A stretch of 15,426 nucleotides of DNA from Anaerolineae bacterium (GTDB lineage Bacteria > Chloroflexota > Anaerolineae > J102), in the NCBI GenBank assembly GCA_026985975.1, contig JALSPL010000138.1, forward strand, positions 1 through 15,426. Reading direction: 5' to 3'. A program made the translations under genes and the position numbers. Position 1 is the first letter of the stretch; each line of letters opens with the position of its first letter. A model generated the notes under the pieces. It did not search any database. It was not told the DNA's origin and was given only the letters and a program-made list of their open reading frames with translations. Shown piece after piece: positions 7,336 through 12,616 of the stretch.

Positions 7336-7412
7336 GGGCTCCTATCCGCCAGCAACTCCAAAAGCGCCTCATACGCGTCCAGATAGAAGTGACGCGTAAC
7401 GTCATTATTCAT
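7320..7412 (-). CDS. Possible 30-codon ORF overlapping the preceding membrane-protein gene
   Basis: Unrecognised. An ATG at 7412 overlaps the stop of the gene at 7405 by 8 bases (ATGAATAA), an arrangement compatible with translational coupling, and the frame stays open for 30 codons to TGA at 7320-7322. The peptide is MNNDVTRHFYLDAYEALLEL followed by ten more residues, with an amphipathic helical centre. Its last 16 bases overlap the 3' end of the convergent LPG-synthase-like gene. A run of 30 codons can arise by chance; if it is not translated, 7336-7404 is plain intergenic sequence. Confidence 0.28.
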   Translation of the reverse strand: MNNDVTRHFYLDAYEALLELLADRSPYLFA

Positions 7413-7836
7413 GCGTTGGTCTTTCACTGAGTTTGAGCAATATTGCCAGGAGAATGCCGGCGCCAGATGACAGATAGACAACCATGTTGTCAGTGAAAGA
7501 AAGATAGTTGTAGGGAACGGCGATTCCCATTTCGTAGATGATGACGAGATATTCTTCGAGAATGAGCGCCAGGCTTAACGCCAGAAAGATGGGGAAAATG
7601 ACTTTCAGTTTTTTATACGCCACAAAACCTGACAGGATGAATACAAGTCCGATATGAAAATGGTGGATATCGTCGCTGATCAATGCGTAGCCGGAAGCGC
7701 TGCTCAGTAACAATGGGTAGACTACAATCATCACAGTTCTGATTCCCATCACAAACAGCGCAGTCCACAGGATAAGATTGGCAGTTAATCTGTAACGATT
7801 TGAATATTGCAGCGAGAAGGGGGGCCGATCGTTCAT
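7405..7836 (-). CDS. Small four-helix membrane protein with DDIHHFHIG motif
   Basis: A 143-residue protein of unknown function. Four hydrophobic helices are visible (about 17-45, 59-76, 79-103, 117-137). The loop between helix 1 and helix 2 carries DDIHHFHIG (54-62), with three histidines and two aspartates, and helix 3 ends in LILEEYLVI (90-98) with paired glutamates. A His cluster plus an acidic pair at membrane boundaries recurs in small conserved integral membrane proteins and could bind a metal, but this is inference. The ATG at 7836 lacks a clear ribosome binding site. Codon and AT content look somewhat more AT-rich than the surrounding genes. No partner is obvious; the palindromic repeat at 7870-7997 separates it from the glycosyltransferase gene. 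Confidence 0.72.
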   Translation of the reverse strand: MNDRPPFSLQYSNRYRLTANLILWTALFVMGIRTVMIVVYPLLLSSASGYALISDDIHHFHIGLVFILSGFVAYKKLKVIFPIFLALSLALILEEYLVIIYEMGIAVPYNYLSFTDNMVVYLSSGAGILLAILLKLSERPTHE

Positions 7837-7869
7837 CGTTCAAAACCGCCAGTTGTTATGGAAACAGAT

Positions 7870-7997
7870 GCCATGAGCGAATGCTCGCCGATAAGAATGA
7901 AAAAACGTCTGTGTCATTCTGAGCGACCAACGGGAGCGAAGAATCTCGCGTTTGCAGACGGGGAGATTCCTCAGTCGCTGCGCTCCTTCGGAATGAC
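7870..7997. repeat. Palindromic dispersed repeat, copy 1 (full)
   Basis: This copy matches 15323-15426 over about 105 bases with few differences. It has two parts. 7870-7912 is a leader (GCCATGAGCG ... GAATGAAAAAACG). 7913-7997 is a nested palindrome: GTCATTC/GAATGAC (7913-7919 and 7991-7997), GGAGCG/CGCTCC (7933-7938 and 7981-7986) and GAATCTC/GAGATTC (7941-7947 and 7963-7969). The GTCATTCTGAGCG type of end is common in bacterial intergenic repeats and in MITE-like elements. It sits between two genes and, when transcribed behind the glycosyltransferase, would fold into a long hairpin. No target-site duplication is evident. Confidence 0.75.
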
Positions 7998-8009
7998 GTA
8001 AACATAACT

Positions 8010-8990
8010 TTATTTACGGAACAGCAAATCAAATATCTCTTCATACGCGGCGATCTGATCCCGCAATTCGCCCGTATTCACCCCTCCCGCGGCCAGCGCG
8101 GCCTGCGCCTGCCCGATGCGTTGCTTCATCGCACGGGCGATCAGCTTCTTTTCCAACCGCTGCTTCCAGGCGGGATGATATTTGTCGTAGTAGCGCAGCC
8201 GCGAACGCCACAGGGCCACGGTCATGGCCCGGCGGAACTGGCGGGCGCTCTGCCCCTCGTAGTGCGTGATGCGGGCGGTCGGGACGCAGTAGACAGGCCA
8301 TCCCTCCCGCCGGATGCGCATTTGCCAGTCCATCTCCTCAGCGTACATGAAATAATCCTCGTCCAGCAGGCCCGCGGCGTCGATGGCCCGGGTCCGCACC
8401 AGCAGCGCCGCGCCCAGGGCAAAATCCACCAGGAAGGGGCGGTCGCCATCGTACAGGCGGCGAGGATATCGGCCATTCAGCCGCGAGTTCATCAACCTGG
8501 GGATGGGATGCAGGTCGAGAATAAGCTGGGCCAGGCCCGGAAAGTGAAAGGCGCTGTGCTGAAAGCTCCCGTCACCGTAATTCAGGCGCGGGCAGCACCC
8601 CCCCGCCCGGGGATGATCCTGCAAAAAGCCGGTCAGCGCAGCCAGCGCGCCCGGTTGTAGCTCCGTGTCGGGATTCAGCAACAGCACCGCCTCGGGTTTC
8701 TCCCTGCTTCTTACTCCCTGCTCCTTACTCCCTTCCTTCCCAAATCCCAGCAGCTTCAATCCCACATTGTTCCCGCGCGCAAAACCCATGTTCTCCTGGC
8801 TGGCCATCAGCCGCACCAGCGGGAACTCGTCGGCGACCATGTCGGCGCTGCCATCGGCCGAGGCGTTGTCCACCACCACGATGTCAGCGTCCAGGCCCGG
8901 CGTTCGGGCTGCATCCTCATAAAGCGATTGCAGACAGCCCCGCAGCAGGTCGCGGGTGTTGTAACTGACGATGATGACGCCCAGGCGCAT
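8010..8990 (-). CDS. Family 2 glycosyltransferase (rhamnosyltransferase-like)
   Basis: A GT-A fold glycosyltransferase of 326 residues, most likely cytosolic or membrane-associated, transferring a sugar from a nucleotide donor during envelope or exopolysaccharide synthesis. It shows VIIVSYNTRDLL (5-16), VVVDNASADGS (38-48), GFARGNNVG (69-77), LLLNPDTEL (103-111, carrying the acidic metal/donor motif) and DEDYFMYAEEMDW, the usual acceptor-side signature. The C-terminus is basic and helical. The start at 8990 is chosen because the family begins directly with the first beta strand; the open frame extends upstream but overlaps the lipoprotein gene. Residues 84-97 are an insertion coded by six 7-bp repeats (8700-8741) between GLKLLGF and the NPDTE strand, where the family normally has a short loop. 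The lipoprotein gene ends 10 bases upstream, so the two are probably co-transcribed. Confidence 0.92.
   Translation of the reverse strand: MRLGVIIVSYNTRDLLRGCLQSLYEDAARTPGLDADIVVVDNASADGSADMVADEFPLVRLMASQENMGFARGNNVGLKLLGFGKEGSKEQGVRSREKPEAVLLLNPDTELQPGALAALTGFLQDHPRAGGCCPRLNYGDGSFQHSAFHFPGLAQLILDLHPIPRLMNSRLNGRYPRRLYDGDRPFLVDFALGAALLVRTRAIDAAGLLDEDYFMYAEEMDWQMRIRREGWPVYCVPTARITHYEGQSARQFRRAMTVALWRSRLRYYDKYHPAWKQRLEKKLIARAMKQRIGQAQAALAAGGVNTGELRDQIAAYEEIFDLLFRK
8700..8741. repeat. Heptanucleotide tract inside the glycosyltransferase gene
   Basis: Six consecutive 7-bp units on the plus strand: CTCCCTG, CTTCTTA, CTCCCTG, CTCCTTA, CTCCCTT, CCTTCCC. The total of 42 bp equals 14 codons, so the tract adds a charged Gly/Lys/Glu/Arg/Ser peptide (residues 84-97) without breaking the frame. 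Confidence 0.85.
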
Positions 8991-9000
8991 GAGAAAACCG

Positions 9001-10362
9001 TCAGGGCTGGGGAGTGGGCTGCGGGGTTTCGGGCGATTGCCGCGGATCCGCGATCTGAATTTCGTGCACATCCGCGAAGTTGTTTTCGATGCGCACATCC
9101 TCGTGCAGCAACCCGCCCCAGATGCGGAAAGGATTGCGAGCGGGGATCACATCCCAGATGATCGTGCCATACACCAATCCGCGCTTGCCCGGATCCAGAA
9201 AACACTGCTCCCGGCCGTCCACCATCTCGCAGCGCAGATCTTCATTTTTGCGCCCCACCGCGAAGCGGAAGGGCCAATCCTGCCCGAAGTTGGATTGGTA
9301 ATTCAGACCAAAGCGCCAGGTGCCCGATTGCTCGAACCAACTGGGCTCATTCTCGCGATAGGCCAGCGCATTGTAGTTTTCGCTGGCCTTGTACACCGCG
9401 CCGGGCCACGGGCCCGCGGTGCGAATGGGCACGTTGCCATAATTTTCAATGGTAGCGGTGAAGATCATCTTGCCGCCCAGGGGGATGTTCAGCTTGTAGC
9501 CGTTGTCGAATGGCCCGACCATGGTGATCTTGCCCTCCACGATCTGCGCCCGCGGATAGCCGCCATCCTTGATGGTGAGCGTGCCGGTGACGATGTTGTG
9601 ATTGCCCACTTTATCCCAGGCCTCGGCCACCACCAGATAATCGCCGTCCGGTGGCGGGTCAGCGCCCTTGTCGATGCCGCCATCATAGTCATAGAAATGA
9701 TAGCCGGCATCAGTTGCCTCGACCTCGCGTTCGGTGGGCTCCAGAGGGTATTTGCGGTCGGGCCTGTCCTTGTCGCCGGGGTTCATCAAGTAAACCTGAA
9801 TTTCGTCCACTTCCTTGGTCAGCCAGTAGGTGATGGAGGCCCGGTCGCCGATGCCATCCTGGTTGGGCGTGATTACCTGGGGATTGACCGCAAAATTCTC
9901 GAACTCGGGCATATCGGTGTCAGCGTCCTCGATGGTGATGTCGCCTTCGGCCCGATCTGTCTTGCCCCGCTCATCAGTGGCCTCGATCACCCAGCGATAA
10001 CGGCCATCGGGCAGCACCCGACCGATGTATTTCTGGATGATGTGACCTGGGTCAAGAAAGATGGGCTCTTCGATGACGCCGCCCCACAGCACGTTATAAT
10101 CCCGGGCGCCGCGATGTTTGTTCTGACGAAAATAGTAACGGTTTCCCGCTTCATCCTCGAAGTAGATAGAGATGTTACTGGGACGGCGAACAGTGTAGGA
10201 AATGCGCGCCACATCGGCCACGCCGTCGGCGTTGGGGCTGATGATCGCGGGCTCGATACGGGCGTCGGCCAGGATCGGGCCTGTCGCACCGCAGGCGGTC
10301 AGCATCAATACAGCCAGGAAGAGCAGGCTGCTGGAGATAAGGAATGCTATGAATCGATTCAT
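9001..10362 (-). CDS. Lipoprotein with two FlgD-like Ig repeats and a C-terminal beta domain
   Basis: A 453-residue predicted lipoprotein. The signal peptide runs to a lipobox LTAC with the modified cysteine at C24. Two FlgD/Ig-like units follow, each opening with a (S/T)PN.DG motif: ISPNADGVADVARISY (about 41-56) and ITPNQDGIGDRASITY (about 165-180), each ending in a DG.Y(R/L)...A(T/W)D strand pattern. Residues about 290-430 form a further beta-rich domain resembling CARDB-type extracellular domains, containing ENYGNVPIRTAGPWPG and WGGLLHEDV. The tail is Pro/Gln/Thr-rich. It is likely anchored on the outer face of the cell membrane. No catalytic motif is visible; a structural or binding role is likely. 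ATG at 10362 is preferred over TTG at 10371. The glycosyltransferase gene follows after 10 bases, suggesting a shared envelope role. Confidence 0.87.
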   Translation of the reverse strand: MNRFIAFLISSSLLFLAVLMLTACGATGPILADARIEPAIISPNADGVADVARISYTVRRPSNISIYFEDEAGNRYYFRQNKHRGARDYNVLWGGVIEEPIFLDPGHIIQKYIGRVLPDGRYRWVIEATDERGKTDRAEGDITIEDADTDMPEFENFAVNPQVITPNQDGIGDRASITYWLTKEVDEIQVYLMNPGDKDRPDRKYPLEPTEREVEATDAGYHFYDYDGGIDKGADPPPDGDYLVVAEAWDKVGNHNIVTGTLTIKDGGYPRAQIVEGKITMVGPFDNGYKLNIPLGGKMIFTATIENYGNVPIRTAGPWPGAVYKASENYNALAYRENEPSWFEQSGTWRFGLNYQSNFGQDWPFRFAVGRKNEDLRCEMVDGREQCFLDPGKRGLVYGTIIWDVIPARNPFRIWGGLLHEDVRIENNFADVHEIQIADPRQSPETPQPTPQP

Positions 10363-10503
10363 GGGAGTCAAAGACGCCGGACAAAGCGCGGCGTTGTTTT
10401 TTGCATTGTAGCTTCTGGTTTTTGCATGATACCGGATCAGTCTAGCAGATGAATCGGTTTTCGGCCAAACAAAACGACAATCGCACCGATATGATCAAAC
10501 CCC

Positions 10504-10532
10504 TTGACGCACTTCCTGGCCCGTGCTACATT
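10504..10532 (+). promoter_or_regulatory. Sigma70-type promoter for the CBS-domain gene
   Basis: TTGACG (10504-10509) and TACATT (10527-10532) are separated by exactly 17 bases, with a predicted start near 10539 and a leader of about 34 bases. A strong GGAGG (10561-10565) follows, 7 bases before the ATG at 10573. The rest of 10363-10503 shows no gene. Confidence 0.6.
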
Positions 10533-10572
10533 GTAGACAATCACACTTGCTTTTCGCTCCCGGAGGCCCGCC

Positions 10573-10974
10573 ATGAAAAATATCAGCGTTCTTGCAGCCA
10601 AACACCTGGGGGTCATTGCCTGCCCGACCAACGCCACCCTGTTCGATGCAGCCCGCATGATGGATGAGGAAGACATCAGCAGCATCATTCTGGTGGATGA
10701 CGCCGGTTATCTGCGCGGCATCCTCACCCGCACCGACATCTTGCGGGCGGCGCTGGAACATCCGGATGCCTGGCAGGGTTGCTCCTGTCCCGCCTGGATG
10801 ACGCAGGATGTGGTGACCGTGCCGCCCACCGCCTCGCTGGAAGAAGCGGCCCGCCTGCTGCAACAAAAACACATCCACCGCGTCGTGGTCACCGAAAACG
10901 ACGGTGCGGGCGAAGTCCCGCTGGCCGTCCTCTCCGCCCGCGACATCATCTACCACCTGGTGCACAACCGCTGA
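10573..10974 (+). CDS. Two-CBS-domain protein
   Basis: A 133-residue soluble protein made of a tandem CBS pair (Bateman module), which binds adenosyl ligands such as AMP, ATP or SAM and acts as a sensor. The first CBS covers about residues 13-66 (CPTNATLFDAARMM, then SSIILVDDAGYLRGILTRTDIL). The second covers about 80-130 (VVTVPPTASLEEAARLL, then IHRVVVTEND...AVLSARDIIYHL). The conserved T/S-x-x-D at the end of each unit (TRTD, SARD), which contacts the ligand ribose, is intact in both. There is no attached effector domain, so it probably acts on a partner encoded elsewhere. The start is well supported by GGAGG at 10561-10565 and a promoter at 10504-10532. C70 and C72 (GCSC) are unusual in this loop. 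Confidence 0.93.
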   Translation: MKNISVLAAKHLGVIACPTNATLFDAARMMDEEDISSIILVDDAGYLRGILTRTDILRAALEHPDAWQGCSCPAWMTQDVVTVPPTASLEEAARLLQQKHIHRVVVTENDGAGEVPLAVLSARDIIYHLVHNR

Positions 10975-10976
10975 AC

Positions 10977-11030
10977 AGTACACAAAATCCGCCAGATTGT
11001 AGGGCGCGTGCTTGGGGCACATGTGCGGTT
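10977..11030 (-). pseudogene. Remnant of a second radical SAM gene 3' end
   Basis: Positions 10977-11016 match 11174-11213, the last codons of the neighbouring radical SAM gene, with 4 differences in 40 bases. Read on the minus strand it encodes PKHAPYNLADFVY against PKRVPYNLADFVY in the intact gene; two of the four changes are synonymous. The stop codon has been lost (TGT follows) and homology fades beyond about 11030. It looks like the tail of a paralogous or duplicated radical SAM gene left behind next to the CBS gene. Confidence 0.5.
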
Positions 11031-11100
11031 TGGATAAGGGAAAATGATGAAATACCACGATGACAGGCAAGAAAGCATCGCTCTCCCATATGGTTTTTGG

Positions 11101-11131
11101 TGCAAATATGCAATCCGATTGCACATTTGCA
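11101..11131. terminator. Strong AT-rich hairpin between convergent genes
   Basis: TGCAAATATGCAAT (11101-11114) and ATTGCACATTTGCA (11118-11131) pair over 14 bases with a single mismatch and a 3-base loop. It lies between the convergent CBS and radical SAM genes, fitting a terminator; on the plus strand TACTTTT follows, but no long T-run exists, so an operator-like site is an alternative. The rest of 11031-11171 holds nothing recognisable. Confidence 0.45.
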
Positions 11132-11171
11132 TACTTTTGATAGACTTGGACAGCGTCTCTGATCTTGGATT

Positions 11172-12464
11172 TTAGTACACAAAATCGGCCAGGTTGTAGG
11201 GCACGCGCTTGGGGCCCGCGGGCGGCGGGGGCAGAGTGAGGCGGTCGAGGATGCGCTGGCGCTGGGCCGCCATGAACGCGTCGTCGGGGATGTCCACGCC
11301 CTCGGCCCGGGCGATGCTGAGGTAGGGCGCGGCGGGATCAGGCTGGAAGGGGCTGAAATAGATGATGTCGTCGCCATCCAGGGGCATGGCGTCCAGTGCG
11401 GCCGCGGTGTCCTGCACGTGACCGGCGTCGAAGCGGCGCCCGCCCGCGCCCAGCAGCACGATGACGCCGATCTGCAATCCGGCCGCCTTCATGCGTCCCA
11501 CCGCCTCAATCATCTCCGCCGCCGTGCTGGGTTTGCGCAGCCAGGCCAGCAGCGGCTCGTGCCCGCTCTCCAGACCGATGTACACTCGACGCAGGCCCAA
11601 CGCCCGCAATTGACGAAAGTCGTCCACGGTTTTGCGCTCGGCGCTGAGGCCGTCCACGAACGCGAACACGCCCGTCATGCCGTGGGGATGTTCGTCCAGC
11701 CAGGCCCGCCGTGCGGCCGCGTCCAGCCCCTCGGGCAGGATGGGGAAGGCCCGGGCCGTGATCTGCATCAGGGGCAGCAATCGTTTTTGGGGAATGATGA
11801 GCGCGTTGGCGTCGGCCAGAAAGAGGCTGCGCCGCATACTCACGCCCGGTCCGAAGAATGCCAGCACATCGGCCACGTGCTGCTCGAATTCGGCGGGCGT
11901 TTTGATGCGAAAAGGCCGGTCCCGATAGAGTGCGCAGAAAGTGCAGGTATTGAAAGAGCAGCCCTCGGTGGCCTGTAACACCAGGGCCTGATATTGGTCG
12001 GGGGGCAGAATGCTGATGGGACGATAGACCTGGTGGAAGCGCCGGATGTCGGCGACGTAGTCGAAATCCAGCGCCCGCGCCATCACCGCCGCCACTTCGT
12101 GGTGCGTATTGCGTATTCCGTATTCCGTCTCATCCCCACCGATTACTGAATACTGAATACTGTTTACTGAATACTGTTTACTGATTACTTCCAACTCTCC
12201 CCGCATCTTCGTCAACAGCGCCTGCGCCTCATCCGCAGACAACCACCGCCGCTGTCGCCGATTGCGTTCATCTCGCCAACGGGCCAGCACCCGACCATCC
12301 AGCCCCCGCCGATAATTCACGCCATGGTCGAAGGCGCCGATCAGCCGTCCCGCCAGATCGAAGGTGTAGATCAGCAGCTCGTCGATGCTGAGGGTGAGGG
12401 CTTCGGCGTTGAGTCGAATGTGAACGGCCCGGGCGTCGGGCAGGGTGAGGGAGTAATGGGGCAT
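11172..12464 (-). CDS. Radical SAM protein (COG1032-like)
   Basis: A 430-residue radical SAM enzyme. The 4Fe-4S site is GCSFNTCTFCALYRDRPF, with C169, C174 and C177 in CX4CX2C spacing; I recall this GCShNxCTFCxMY form from a COG1032-type subgroup. Downstream come FLADANALIIP, GVFAFVDGLSAERKT, GLRRVYIGLESGHEPLLAWLRKP (the GLESG strand) and GVIVLLGAGGRRFD, all usual in the barrel. The first 90 residues are a separate N-terminal region (RLIGAFDHGVNYRRGLDG...) that I do not recognise. Residues about 92-121 are coded by heptanucleotide repeats and probably form a surface loop. ATG at 12464 is chosen; the frame extends to 12575, but that part is repeat-derived. No ribosome binding site is evident. 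Substrate unknown. A remnant of a second copy lies downstream. Confidence 0.88.
   Translation of the reverse strand: MPHYSLTLPDARAVHIRLNAEALTLSIDELLIYTFDLAGRLIGAFDHGVNYRRGLDGRVLARWRDERNRRQRRWLSADEAQALLTKMRGELEVISKQYSVNSIQYSVIGGDETEYGIRNTHHEVAAVMARALDFDYVADIRRFHQVYRPISILPPDQYQALVLQATEGCSFNTCTFCALYRDRPFRIKTPAEFEQHVADVLAFFGPGVSMRRSLFLADANALIIPQKRLLPLMQITARAFPILPEGLDAAARRAWLDEHPHGMTGVFAFVDGLSAERKTVDDFRQLRALGLRRVYIGLESGHEPLLAWLRKPSTAAEMIEAVGRMKAAGLQIGVIVLLGAGGRRFDAGHVQDTAAALDAMPLDGDDIIYFSPFQPDPAAPYLSIARAEGVDIPDDAFMAAQRQRILDRLTLPPPPAGPKRVPYNLADFVY
12103..12190. repeat. Two heptanucleotide tracts inside the radical SAM gene
   Basis: Tract one (12103-12130) has four units: TGCGTAT twice, TCCGTAT, TCCGTCT. 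Tract two (12142-12190) has seven units: ATTACTG, AATACTG twice, TTTACTG, AATACTG, TTTACTG, ATTACTT. They are separated by 11 bases. Read on the minus strand they encode Gln/Tyr/Ser/Val/Asn-rich and Tyr/Gly/Ile/Arg-rich peptides at about residues 92-108 and 112-121, and the reading frame stays open through both. Confidence 0.88.
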
Positions 12465-12515
12465 AATGTGTCTGAGGAGAGGAACAGTCGTAGTTGATTG
12501 AGGATTGCTGGGGAG

Positions 12516-12588
12516 ATTTTGGGTATTTGATATTGAATATTGGGGTAGGCCAAAGGTCTGAATATCCAATACCAAATATCTAATAAAC
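12516..12588. repeat. Inverted pair of AT-rich heptamer tracts upstream of the radical SAM gene
   Basis: The left tract (about 12516-12543) carries ATTTGAT, ATTGAAT, ATTGGGG-type units. The right tract (12561-12588) reads AATATCC, AATACCA, AATATCT, AATAAAC. The right tract is close to the reverse complement of the left over about 20 bases, and the mismatches become G-U pairs only in minus-strand RNA. The pair lies just upstream of the chosen radical SAM start. The remaining bases up to 12616 hold no gene. Confidence 0.7.
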
Positions 12589-12616
12589 CGAACCTCGCGG
12601 GAACAGCGCCATGCGT

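Noticed and set aside
7870..7997. CRISPR-like repeat
   Set aside because: The two full copies are over 7 kb apart and there is no regular spacer array; the structure is a dispersed palindrome.
7320..8060. Similarity between the 30-codon ORF (LDAYEALLEL) and the glycosyltransferase C-terminus (AAYEEIFDLL), suggesting a broken glycosyltransferase copy
   Set aside because: At the DNA level only short patches agree (such as TCATACGCG) and the match does not extend; chance similarity of helical ends is more likely.
8971..10452. A 493-codon open frame on the plus strand opposite the lipoprotein
   Set aside because: It is antisense to a gene with a clear signal peptide, lipobox and recognisable domains. 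The translated peptide has no domain pattern and reflects high GC antisense composition.
11172..12464. CX4CX2C in the radical SAM gene as an unusual cluster motif
   Set aside because: I recall this spacing from the GCShNxCTFC-type subgroup, so it appears family-typical and not an anomaly of this gene.
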